DNA of 64,000 nucleotides, taken from NCBI RefSeq assembly GCF_000720425.1, contig NZ_JOAJ01000002.1:496001-560000 (forward strand). Direction: 5' to 3'. This document shows, piece by piece, positions 8,225-16,156 of the stretch. This stretch comes from Nocardia rhamnosiphila NBRC 108938. GTDB lineage: Bacteria > Actinomycetota > Actinomycetes > Mycobacteriales > Mycobacteriaceae. Position numbers and translations under genes: made by a program. A model generated the notes under the pieces. The model made no database searches and was not told where the DNA came from. It saw nothing but the letters and a program-made list of their open reading frames with translations. How positions within the stretch are numbered: position 1 is the first letter of the stretch; each line of letters opens with the position of its first letter.

Positions 8225-9514
8225 CTAATTCCAGGACGGCCGCTGCCCACTCGGGTCATCGAGGACCCCGACCACCGCCGACCCGCTGCGCGTGAGAGCA
8301 CTTTCGATTTCTCGCGCCACGATTTCGGTTCCTACACCACTGCTTCCGATGTAACCGTAGGCAACCAACTGCGAGAAAAGAGTACTCGTCATATACTCTT
8401 TCACGGTTTCATAGGAAAATACCGCCGATTCTCCGGATTCTTCGAACCGCTTGATATGCATTTCGACCTGAGCGCGCGGCATGCACATTCCTGAAACCGA
8501 CGAAAGACTGTCGATATCGAAGCTTTCCAATTTGCATATTTTCACAAAACCCGGCTCCGCAGTGAGTCTGAATTGACCCGTATCCGCCGATTTCGCGCAA
8601 ACAGAGTCCAGATCCCGCATCTTCGACAACTGATCACGAAAATGTTCATCGACCCGATACCGCCATACCGCATGTGCCTTTACCATACGCTTGTACTGAA
8701 CAAGCACGAAACAGCGACGCTGTACATGATAGTAGAGAAGGTCGGGCCCGAGATCTTCCTCGATCAGCGTTCGGTTGACATTCATGACCCGTAGCGTCCG
8801 GTCACGGCCATCGCTGTACACACGGACGCCGAGTTCATCGCTGGCCTGTGGCGTCCACCCGAGAAAGTTGTTGGCATCATGCTCGATCAGGGCGTCTTCA
8901 CGAGGTGGCCTTGCTCCACTTCTTGGGAGGAATGAATCCCTCTCGGAAATACTGAGCTTTTCGTCTTCCGACAGCAGCCCTCCCTCCGGACCGAGACCAG
9001 AGAATCCCGTAAACGCGATGATCGAGGCCAAGGCATCCCGCTCTTGCGCCATTCGGGCGATACGGGAAGACGAGCCGGAAAACTGGTACCCAAAGGAAGC
9101 ATCGAGGTATTCTCCCAGAGATCGGTCGTGGTCGACCAAAAACTGCAGCACCTTAGCGGATGCATTGTCGGTGAACGCGCCGCCACCCTCCTTTATCGGC
9201 CTACGCTGCGATGACGCAAGCTGCGCCTCGACCATGGACAGACGGAGCTGATAGCGCATTTTGAATACGGAGCGAAACGAGAAGGCCCACCGTAGATCAT
9301 CCGCCCTGGTGCACTTTTCCACTTCAGCAGCAAATAGGATCGACTCACCGTGCGCTATCAAGACGACCTTAGTTTTCATGCGATCAGGAATTTCGAACGA
9401 CAACGTACAGGAGCTGGTATGGCCTTCCCGATCGTTTGCGACATCCACGACCCTGCGTAGTCTGGCCAGCGCACTGTTATCAGGAAATAGGATGCCGATC
9501 TGCCGCCCAGCCAT
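8225..9514 (-). CDS. Orphan protein with possible PD-(D/E)XK nuclease motif
   Basis: ATG 9514 follows GGAAGGTG at good spacing and yields 429 residues; the longer frame upstream runs through the ISL3 remnant and is unlikely. No family is recognised with confidence. Residues 252-278 read as an acidic patch (EED), then GPDLL (P257-D258), then FVLVQYKRM with Q273 and K275. That is the spacing and hydrophobic-strand setting of a PD-(D/E)XK nuclease core in its D...QxK form. Base composition is unlike the neighbours: 8641-8700 has 29 G+C in 60 against roughly two thirds elsewhere. Together with the transposase remnant directly upstream, this suggests horizontal acquisition, possibly of a defence-type gene. 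The nuclease assignment is inference. Confidence 0.55.
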   Translation of the reverse strand: MAGRQIGILFPDNSALARLRRVVDVANDREGHTSSCTLSFEIPDRMKTKVVLIAHGESILFAAEVEKCTRADDLRWAFSFRSVFKMRYQLRLSMVEAQLASSQRRPIKEGGGAFTDNASAKVLQFLVDHDRSLGEYLDASFGYQFSGSSSRIARMAQERDALASIIAFTGFSGLGPEGGLLSEDEKLSISERDSFLPRSGARPPREDALIEHDANNFLGWTPQASDELGVRVYSDGRDRTLRVMNVNRTLIEEDLGPDLLYYHVQRRCFVLVQYKRMVKAHAVWRYRVDEHFRDQLSKMRDLDSVCAKSADTGQFRLTAEPGFVKICKLESFDIDSLSSVSGMCMPRAQVEMHIKRFEESGESAVFSYETVKEYMTSTLFSQLVAYGYIGSSGVGTEIVAREIESALTRSGSAVVGVLDDPSGQRPSWN

Positions 9515-9601
9515 AAACACCTTCCGATCTGAACCCCACCAGCGCGGCAACCCGCCGACCGCGCAGCGGCCAGCATAACTTGAACGCACCACACTCGCGA
9601 T

Positions 9602-9895
9602 CCGGAAGCCCGTGCCGCGCTCCCTACTTCCTACCTGCACCGGCGATGGAACGAAGGCTGCACAAACGGCACCCAATTGGGCGAGATCTCCGAACTCGGC
9701 TACCGCGGAAGCAAGAAGGTCGTGCTCAACTACCTGCACCCCGTCCGCAGCACCGGCTGTCTTCCCCGCCCGGCACACAAACCGCCGTCGGTTCGCCGGG
9801 TGGTGGGCTGGATGATGAGCGATCGCGCCCGTCTCGACGAGTGGCTACCAGACGAGGTTCCCGACTGCCGCATCACTCCTGGCCCAGGAATATGA
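9602..9895 (+). mobile_element. ISL3-family transposase remnant
   Basis: The frame carries LHRRWNEGCTNGTQLGEISE, then LGYRGSKKVVLNYLHP and PPSVRRVVGWMMSDRARLDE. This is the middle helix-turn-helix and linker region familiar from actinobacterial ISL3 transposases. The N-terminal zinc ribbon and the DDE catalytic part are absent, and the frame closes at 9895. It is therefore a dead fragment. No terminal inverted repeats or target duplication could be recognised. It borders the A+T-rich orphan gene and is a plausible relic of the event that brought that gene in. Confidence 0.7.
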
Positions 9896-9997
9896 CCATG
9901 TACGGAATCGTTGAACCGGTTCACCGGTCCTCCGCCAGGTCGCGGGCCGGCCCGATGACTCCCTCTCGCGAGGGAGAATTTTCGTACGGTATCGGCC

Positions 9998-11530
9998 GTG
10001 ACCAACAACAACGCCGAACCCGATTTCGACGCGATCCTCGCCGCAATGCCACCGGCAATGGCCCGGCGATTCTTCGGTGAGCTGATCGCGGACGTCGCCG
10101 AGCAGCTGGGTCCGCCGGAACCGGCATCGCCTCATACCGTGCCGAGCGCGCGTCGGCCGCGCCGTTCCGCGCCGGTGACCTACCGGATCCGCATAGATCT
10201 ACAACATGCGAAGCCGCCCACGTGGCGTCGGGTGGACGTGGCATCGGATATGTTCCTCGACGAGCTGCACGAGGTGATCCAGGCGACGTTCAACTGGTAC
10301 AACTGCCACCTGCACCAGTTCGCGAGTTCCGGCGGTCACTTCGCCGAGGACGCCGAACTGTATCTGTCCCCGTACCAGGTGGAAGAGGGCGATCCCGGAG
10401 TGCCGGAGGGGCAGGTACGGCTCGACGAAGTGCTTGTCGACGCCGGTGACGCGATGTCGTACTGGTACGACTTCGGCGACGACTGGATGCACGTGCTGAA
10501 GCTGGAAGCGGTGCTACCGCGGGATGACGACGCGCCGCGCGCCCGCTGCACGGCCGGTCGGCGGCCTTCCCCAGCGGAGGACTGCGGCGGGATCCCCGGG
10601 TACGAGCTGTTCACCGCGGCGTGCGATACCGGCCATCGCGGACACGCACAAGCCCTGACGGATCTGCATCAATGGTATGGCGACGATTTCGACATCGACG
10701 CCTACGCACCGGTGCCATTCGATATCGACGAGATCAATGCGGCGCTGGCCGAATTCGGCACCGGCTCACATGCCGACGGCGCCGATCCCGAGGCCGGGAA
10801 CGCACAAGAAATCCCGTCTGCACTCGCCGAGATTCTCCGGAGGACCGGCACCGTCCGAGGCAGACGGCAACTGCGGACGCTCGTCGCCGACGCCGCACTG
10901 GACCGGCCGGCCACCATCGATGCCGATGCGGCAGCCCGGGCTGTCCGTCCCTACATGTGCCTGCTGGACCATATCGGTGCCGACGGCGTCGCCCTCACCT
11001 CGGCCGGTTACCTCCCGCCCAAAGCGGTGGCAGCCATATTCGCCGACCTCGAACTGGGCGAGCGGTGGATCGGGAAAGGTAATCGCGAGGACAACACCTC
11101 ACCGATCGCGAACCTGCGGCACTCCGCGCAACAGATCGGTTTGCTGCGCAAATATCGCGGCCGGCTCAACCGCACTGCCAAGGCGCGAGCGATCGGCGAC
11201 GACCCGGTCCGGCTGTGGACGTATCTCGCCGAACGGATCCCCACGATGCTGCAGGGAAAGCCTCGACGCGACGCCGGCATCCTGTACTTTCTGGCGCTAG
11301 CAGCCGGTATGGCCGACAACGCCGAACCCGCTGCCGCCGCCATGCTCGGCGATATGGGCTGGTGCCTGGACGACGGTTCCCCGGTCACGACGCATTCGAT
11401 AGCCGCGATCCTGCGCGATGTTCGCCATGCACTCGATCCCACCGGCCTGCGTTCCCCATCCACCGGTTTGGCCACCGAACGATTCGCCAGAGCAGTTCTG
11501 ACCGTGTTGCTCGACGACGCAGCACAGTGA
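9998..11530 (+). CDS. pRiA4b ORF-3-like domain protein
   Basis: GTG 9998 starts a 510-residue protein. Residues about 58-240 match the plasmid pRiA4b ORF-3-like fold: YRIRIDLQHAKPPTWRRVDV at the start, FNWYNCHLHQF in the middle, then SYWYDFGDDWMHVLKLE and CGGIPGYELF. This family is widespread, sometimes linked to mobile elements, and has no proven biochemical function. Residues about 265-510 form a second, mostly helical part (YMCLLDHIGADGVALTSAGY, then GLLRKYRGRLNRTAKARAI) that is often fused to this domain in actinobacteria. The gene stands alone between an IS remnant and a pseudogene mosaic. Confidence 0.85.
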   Translation: MTNNNAEPDFDAILAAMPPAMARRFFGELIADVAEQLGPPEPASPHTVPSARRPRRSAPVTYRIRIDLQHAKPPTWRRVDVASDMFLDELHEVIQATFNWYNCHLHQFASSGGHFAEDAELYLSPYQVEEGDPGVPEGQVRLDEVLVDAGDAMSYWYDFGDDWMHVLKLEAVLPRDDDAPRARCTAGRRPSPAEDCGGIPGYELFTAACDTGHRGHAQALTDLHQWYGDDFDIDAYAPVPFDIDEINAALAEFGTGSHADGADPEAGNAQEIPSALAEILRRTGTVRGRRQLRTLVADAALDRPATIDADAAARAVRPYMCLLDHIGADGVALTSAGYLPPKAVAAIFADLELGERWIGKGNREDNTSPIANLRHSAQQIGLLRKYRGRLNRTAKARAIGDDPVRLWTYLAERIPTMLQGKPRRDAGILYFLALAAGMADNAEPAAAAMLGDMGWCLDDGSPVTTHSIAAILRDVRHALDPTGLRSPSTGLATERFARAVLTVLLDDAAQ

Positions 11531-11534
11531 ACCC

Positions 11535-11672
11535 CTGCGCTGGAACGACCATAGCCGGAGCTCCCGGCAGCGTGTGGACCGCCGTAGCGGGGACGCCGAG
11601 CGGCCGCAGCCGCGCCTCCCAGGACACCGCGGTGTCTGTTGCCAGTAACACGGTCACCATGCCGAGAACCGA
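11535..11672 (-). pseudogene. CaiB/BaiF CoA-transferase fragment
   Basis: About 135 bases are a partial copy of the 3' part of the CoA-transferase gene at 16,157-17,218. The encoded text VLLATDTAVSWEARLRPLGV corresponds to VLATDTAASWEARLRPLGV in the intact gene, with a short deletion and several substitutions. The fragment ends abruptly at about 11,672, where it joins a copy of the DUF3558 lipoprotein leader. It cannot encode a functional protein and records a local duplication and recombination. Confidence 0.8.
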
Positions 11673-11795
11673 ACGGCGGCCATCACAAACCTCCCGACAC
11701 CGGCATTCCATATCGAACCGGGAACCGGCCGGCCCCCCGCACTCAGCCGACCCTACCCAACCTGTAACCCCCGCTCAATCTGCGACCGACGTTGC
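11673..11795 (-). repeat. Second copy of the lipoprotein leader
   Basis: This matches the region upstream of, and including the first bases of, the lipoprotein gene at 4213-4782 (shared AAACCTCCCGACACCGGC and GGGAACCGGCCGG). Here the leader is fused to the CoA-transferase fragment instead of a lipoprotein body. The remaining bases to 11,846 show no gene. Confidence 0.75.
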
Positions 11796-11846
11796 GCTGC
11801 GCCGGACCGATCCGGCGCTGAGCAGGACAAGCGGAGCCGCAAACCG

Positions 11847-12377
11847 TCATTCGGGCAGGTAAGGGCTCAACCCCCCGACCACCCGCTCCCCTTCCGCACA
11901 AATATCGCCACCCGCCGCGCCTCCACCCGGACCGACCGGCAGACGCGACCAGATCAGTGCCATACCCTGCTGCAGTTCCACACCGAAGTAGCAGCGCTCC
12001 TTCCGTTCCGGGTCGAGTGCGTCACCGAATTCGAGTGCTGTCCGGTCACCGACAGTGGCGGGCCCGGCCGCCTGGTAATCCCGGTAGCGCGGGTCCTGCT
12101 GGAACTCGTCCAGCGAAGTGGGTCCGAAGTAGACTGCCGCGTCGTACCACCCGGCGGTGGACTTCCAGATACAGCCTTTCCAGCCGGAGAATTCGGTCCC
12201 GAAAGGCTCCGTCATCAATGGTTGCGGCACGATTCCTGCTTCGGTCAGGCCGGCCGCGGGGATATCGCAAGGGTGGGCGACCGACTGTGGTTCGGCCGTG
12301 TCACCGGTATCCCCGCATGAGGTAGTCGTCGCCGCGATGACTCCGGCGAGTAATACCTTCACCAGTGTTCTTCTCAT
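11847..12377 (-). CDS. DUF3558 lipoprotein
   Basis: ATG 12377 starts a 176-residue protein whose signal peptide ends in a lipobox (MRRTLVKVLLAGVIAATTTS then C). The start overlaps the stop of the upstream gene (ATGA), which settles it against the longer frame. The mature region has the DUF3558 layout: HPCDIPAAGLTEAGI, GWKGCIW, a long middle, ERCYFGVELQ and GDICAEGERV. It should be anchored on the outer membrane face. It is the last gene of the second ESX-associated run and the intact relative of the pseudogene at 6676-6910. Confidence 0.8.
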   Translation of the reverse strand: MRRTLVKVLLAGVIAATTTSCGDTGDTAEPQSVAHPCDIPAAGLTEAGIVPQPLMTEPFGTEFSGWKGCIWKSTAGWYDAAVYFGPTSLDEFQQDPRYRDYQAAGPATVGDRTALEFGDALDPERKERCYFGVELQQGMALIWSRLPVGPGGGAAGGDICAEGERVVGGLSPYLPE

Positions 12378-12823
12378 TGCAGCCAAGTCCTCTGTTCCGG
12401 GTAGTCGTCGAAATCGTCGGGCCAATCACTCGGCCCTACTACGTTGTCGTCACGGCGTGACGTCGGTGGCGGCATCGGTGTCTCTGGCGTGGGAGCCGGT
12501 GCACCCCAGGTCCATATGTAGGAAGGCGAATTCTTCAATTCCGCCACCTCGGGCGGTACCGGTCGCGCGAACCATTCGATATCCTGCCAGCGGCATTCGC
12601 CCATCTCGACGCGCGCACTGTAGTGCCGCAACTCGGGTGAGGCATTCGGCATCGCCGCCACCGACGCCATGAGCTCCTCGGTGACCGGAACCGGATCGCT
12701 CCACAGGTCGTCGAGGACGGTGCGCTCTACTCGCAGGCTTGCCGTCTCCAGACGTTCCGCCGCGGCGAGAACGCGATGGGCCATGGATTCCACACCGGGG
12801 TCCAGATTCGGATCATCGAACAT
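12374..12823 (-). CDS. Hypothetical ESX-operon protein
   Basis: ATG 12823 lies behind CAGGCGG; a GTG two codons earlier (12829) is possible. The product of about 149 residues has a helical N-terminal part (VESMAHRVLAAAERLETASL), a Trp-containing middle (RWQDIEWFARPVPPEVAELK) and a Pro/Asp-rich tail. No family is recognised. Its stop overlaps the lipoprotein start by ATGA, so the two are probably translated together. It sits downstream of the EspC-like/WXG-like genes on the same strand. Confidence 0.6.
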   Translation of the reverse strand: MFDDPNLDPGVESMAHRVLAAAERLETASLRVERTVLDDLWSDPVPVTEELMASVAAMPNASPELRHYSARVEMGECRWQDIEWFARPVPPEVAELKNSPSYIWTWGAPAPTPETPMPPPTSRRDDNVVGPSDWPDDFDDYPEQRTWLQ

Positions 12824-12865
12824 CGACACCGCCTGGTTCAGCCGCCGACCTCCACCGAACTACCG

Positions 12866-13585
12866 TCATACCGCGTCCTCCCACGGCGCACGCCCGGAGC
12901 CCACCTCATAGGCTTCCTTCGGCCGGTTCAGGGTGTCCTCGGCCTGGGCCACCTTCGCGACATCGTTCACCAGAGCCGCCCGGCGAGCGGCATCGTCGGC
13001 ACGGCTGGTGATCGGCTCGAGCTTCTGGGTGACCCAGTCCTTACCTTTGCCGACCGGGTTGCCGAGCCACTCCAGGAATTCCTTGGTGCGATTACGCACA
13101 TCCTCGATCTCGTTGATGATCGTGTTGACGAGATCGACTATGTTCCAGATCTTCCTGGCCATATCGACGATTTCGATCGCCGTGCCGATTCCGGGAATCT
13201 TCTTGACGAGGGCCTTGAAGATTTGTTTGGTACTGCGGAAGTCGACGAAGGATGTCACGAAGTCGCGGAGCTTCTCGCAGGCCCGTCGGACACCGTCGCG
13301 GATCTTGTCCGCGACGATGGTGAGCAGATCGCAGATGACCCGACCCACGGGCCCCTCCCACTTCATGGCCGAGATCTGGCTTCCCGCCCACGTCTCGAAG
13401 GCGATGGCCGCTCTGCCGTCCCAGTGTGGGCCCACACGGCGCACCGCGTCTTCGAGATTCGCGGCGGAGCTCTCCATCGCATTACCGGCGACCTTGTACG
13501 TTTCACCGATCCGGCGGAGTTCGTTCCAGTTCGCGGTGATGCGGGAGACGACCATCTCCAAGATGTTCACCTCATTGCCCGCCAT
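12866..13585 (-). CDS. WXG-fold C-terminal half of an ESX-associated protein (probably frameshifted from the next gene)
   Basis: From ATG 13585 the product has 239 residues with a WXG-like helical module (NWNELRRIGETYKVAGNAM, then VGPHWDGRAAIAFETWAG) followed by long helices (KQIFKALVKKIPGIGTAIEI). The ATG has only a weak ribosome site. In the same frame, coding-like text continues upstream of it (AFGRAAGLADLIAETTGVV, then NEAVKNVTR) without any standard start, up to a stop near 13,700. That text follows on naturally from the preceding gene in another frame. The simplest reading is one protein of about 410 residues broken by a one-base change near 13,660-13,690. Confidence 0.6.
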   Translation of the reverse strand: MAGNEVNILEMVVSRITANWNELRRIGETYKVAGNAMESSAANLEDAVRRVGPHWDGRAAIAFETWAGSQISAMKWEGPVGRVICDLLTIVADKIRDGVRRACEKLRDFVTSFVDFRSTKQIFKALVKKIPGIGTAIEIVDMARKIWNIVDLVNTIINEIEDVRNRTKEFLEWLGNPVGKGKDWVTQKLEPITSRADDAARRAALVNDVAKVAQAEDTLNRPKEAYEVGSGRAPWEDAV

Positions 13586-13644
13586 CCTGGTGACGTTCTT
13601 GACCGCCTCGTTGACATCGCCGACGACACCGGTGGTCTCCGCGA

Positions 13645-14106
13645 TCAGATCCGCGAGTCCGGCGGCGCGGCCGAAGGCGGGTCCAGCTTGATCTCATTGG
13701 GTTTCGGATATGCGACGGGATCGGGATAGTCCATGACCAGGCCGGTGTTCTCCCGATCGACGTCGACGGCCACCCCCTGCCCGGTGATCAGGTTCGTGGT
13801 GGCCGCGTTGAGTGCCTCGTAGGTTTTCTTGTCCTGGTCGTGATACATCCACGCGGTGCGGTTCAGCTCGTCGCCGCTGTTCGCGGTGGTATTGCCGATA
13901 CCGGCCATCCGGGTTTTGAACACCCCTGCCGCGTGCGTGAATGGTGCTGTCAACGGCTCGAGTATGGCCCCGCCGAGTCTCTCTGGGCTGACCACGCAGT
14001 GCGCGCCGACGAAATCGGCGATGGCCTTTGCATCGGCGCCGATGACATCCAGCGCGTTTCCCAACCCCGCGATCTGCGAGGACTCGGCTACCAGTGTTTC
14101 CGCCAC
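13645..14106 (-). CDS. EspC-like ESX secretion target, N-terminal half
   Basis: GTG 14106 opens a 153-residue frame. Residues 1-100 resemble the EspC/DUF2580 type VII target family: a helical start (VAESSQIAGLGNALDVIGAD) and a central loop, then a second helix (GIGNTTANSGDELNRTAW). The last residues (PSAAPPDSRI) look like out-of-frame reading, since the preceding IKLDP would continue smoothly into AFGRAAGLADLIAETTG of the next frame. The gene is downstream of a membrane-anchored protein and upstream of the WXG-like half. It is likely part of one larger exported protein. Confidence 0.6.
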   Translation of the reverse strand: MAETLVAESSQIAGLGNALDVIGADAKAIADFVGAHCVVSPERLGGAILEPLTAPFTHAAGVFKTRMAGIGNTTANSGDELNRTAWMYHDQDKKTYEALNAATTNLITGQGVAVDVDRENTGLVMDYPDPVAYPKPNEIKLDPPSAAPPDSRI

Positions 14107-14125
14107 CTGTCCGACCTTCCTTCCA

Positions 14126-14936
14126 TCATCGGTTCGTAGTGTGCAGAGAAGTCAGGATCGCTTCGGCATCGCCTTCGCTCAGCACGTCCGGCAGACCGGT
14201 GTGACGCTGCAAAAACAGCACCATCACCTCGGCAGAGGCGTACGCGGAAGTGGCCACGACATCGAACTGCGCGGTGCTCGGGTCGCACGACGACTCTCGA
14301 GCGATCCCGGTGACGACCGCCGTGTATCGGATGGCCGGTCGCCCGGAGACTTCGGCCTGCACCGGGCCTCGGATCTCCACGTCGGGCCGAGTGCCCGCGG
14401 TGTCGGAGAAGATCGCACCGGCTCGGCCGGCCGCTTCGCGCGCCGCGGTGTCGATATCGGTGCCGTTGCGACCCTGGACCCCGACTCTCGCCAGGGCCGA
14501 CCCTTCGGTCTCCGGACAATAGCCATATCCGTAGTCGCTCACGGCACCGTAGGACGCGATCGTCCGACCGCCCTCGGACCAACTCACGGTCCGGCCGTTG
14601 GAAGGGCGCCAGCCGTTCGCCGCGGGTACGGAATAGTCGAGCCCGTACCTCGTCGGCACAGCCCTGGGTTGTCCCTCGGCCACCTCGGGTAGCGGCGGCG
14701 GGAAAGGCCATGGAGGGAAATCCGGGCGGTAGCGGCGGATCCGTCGGCGACTCAACCGGAGCCGGGGGCCGCCACGATGGAGCAGCCTGCTCCACTTCGG
14801 GCACCGTGTCGGCGTAGGGGTTGCCGATCCACGCGATAACCAGCATCACCGCTGCGGCGACACCCATCCAGCCGGCGACCTTGGCGAGCGGGCCGATCAC
14901 ACCCGATCGAACAAGTGCGGTGAAAAAACTACGCAA
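14126..14936 (-). pseudogene. Membrane-anchored hypothetical protein with apparent frameshift
   Basis: A TTG at 14936 starts a frame with a single N-terminal membrane segment (VAGWMGVAAAVMLVIAWIGN) and a proline-rich linker (SWRPPAPVESPTDPPLPPG). At about 14,700-14,715 the good coding text moves to the +1 frame and continues as PPLPEVAEGQPRAVPTRYGL to the stop at 14126. An extra base in the TTTCCCGCCGCCG run would explain the switch; removing it gives one protein of about 269 residues. The extracellular part contains SWSEGGRTIASYGAVSDYG and paired cysteines. It could be a real mutation or a sequence error. The 297 bases upstream to 15,233 show no gene. Confidence 0.6.
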
Positions 14937-15233
14937 TTCTCTGTTCCTTACCCCGGTTTGTCCGCACCGTGGAAGGCCCTGACTCGGCTTTTCATGCCAC
15001 TCCTCGCACAGATTGATCAGCGATCCAGTAGATCAGACGCCGCCGGGAGCGGATCGGTTCCCCTTCTCCGGATTATTCGAGGAATTGCTCCCCCACATCG
15101 CCGGCGCCGACGATCACCGAGCGCGAAGTCGGCCACGGTGCCGACGTGTGCGCCGAGGTGGAGCGGTGGGCGGTGGTTACTGCGCGCCGGAGAGGGTAGC
15201 GCTCACCCACCCCCTTCGCCATAGCATGGGAGC

Positions 15234-15887
15234 ATGTCCTCGCCCCGGATCGAGAAGCCCGACCTCCCCGAGTACATGACCTGGGAGGAGCTGGAGCGTC
15301 TGCCCGATGAGGTGGCCGGTCGGATCGAACTCTGGGCCGGGCGCGTGGTGTGGCTGCGGCGCGGGCCCGCCGAGCATCAGCGCTTCACCCGCCGCCTGAC
15401 CAACGCCCTCGAATCGTGTGCGCGCAAGAGCATGGCGGAAAGGCCGGAAACTTGCTGGCAAGTGGATTTCGAGAACAATGTGTTCCTCGGGGAGCAGGGT
15501 AAATCGGATTTCCTCACGCCCGATTTCCTCGTGTACCGATGCCTGGAATCGCCGTACCAGGACATTCGGGCTGCGGATACCCTGCTGGTGGGTGAGGTGC
15601 TCTCCCCGTCGAACACCCGATCCGACGTCGAGGCCAAGAAGAGCCGCTACGCGGGCGCCGGGATCCCCTGGTATTGGGAGGTGGCGCTCGCAGCCGACGA
15701 CAGCACAATTGCCACCATCCGCGCCTACGCACTTCAAACCGGCGCCGCCCAGCTGCCGGACGGAGTTCATCCTCTGCACCCCACCAATTACCTGCTGGCG
15801 GGGGAATGGACGCCCGCCGATGAGGATGGAGTTCTGATCGACTTTCCGTTCCCCATCCGTATCGGCTGGCCCGAACTGGCCTTCTGA
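15234..15887 (+). CDS. Uma2-family (DUF820) putative endonuclease
   Basis: The 217-residue protein has the Uma2 layout. The N-terminal YMTWEELERLPDEVAGRIEL is the typical opening. The restriction-endonuclease-like core follows: TPDFLVY (about residue 95-101), LLVGEVLSPSNTRSDVEAKK (about 118-137), then YAGAGIPWYWEV. The D...ExL..S form is usual for the family, which has a PD-(D/E)XK-type fold but no well-defined substrate; many copies occur in cyanobacteria and actinobacteria. The gene is isolated, with no partner on the same strand. The following 269 bases to the CoA-transferase hold no supported gene. Confidence 0.85.
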   Translation: MSSPRIEKPDLPEYMTWEELERLPDEVAGRIELWAGRVVWLRRGPAEHQRFTRRLTNALESCARKSMAERPETCWQVDFENNVFLGEQGKSDFLTPDFLVYRCLESPYQDIRAADTLLVGEVLSPSNTRSDVEAKKSRYAGAGIPWYWEVALAADDSTIATIRAYALQTGAAQLPDGVHPLHPTNYLLAGEWTPADEDGVLIDFPFPIRIGWPELAF

Positions 15888-16156
15888 CCCACGCACCAGC
15901 CGCTACCTGCGCCTTTCGAATGGTCAGCAACCGCGCGGCTGGGCACGGGCCAGCCCACCCCCCGTGCCTTCGCGATATCGAGCAAGGTCTTCCATCTGGG
16001 CGCCCCCTCGATGGTGACGGTCCGCAGCCGGGCGGCCTGCGCGTCCTCGAACAGCAGTGCACGGCCATCGTGATCACGACGGCCACAAGGTGGGCACATG
16101 CTGCTCCGCGTCCATCGCGACGCCCCGCGGCAACCCCAACTCGAGTCGCCGCGATA

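Noticed and set aside
9602..9895. Intact insertion sequence
   Set aside because: Only the middle part of an ISL3-type transposase is present, with no catalytic domain, terminal repeats or target duplication.
14690..14720. Programmed ribosomal frameshift
   Set aside because: The shift needed is +1 and the site lacks a recognised +1 signal; an indel in the C/G run is simpler. No basis to claim a programmed event.
15013..15279. Plus-strand frame of 88 codons before the Uma2 gene
   Set aside because: Arginine-rich text, no ribosome site, and overlap with the start of the well-supported Uma2-family gene.
15788..16099. Minus-strand frame with text such as LRTVTIEGAPRWKTLLDIAK
   Set aside because: It looks partly protein-like but overlaps the end of the Uma2 gene, has no convincing start and matches no family I recognise; possibly a remnant, not called.
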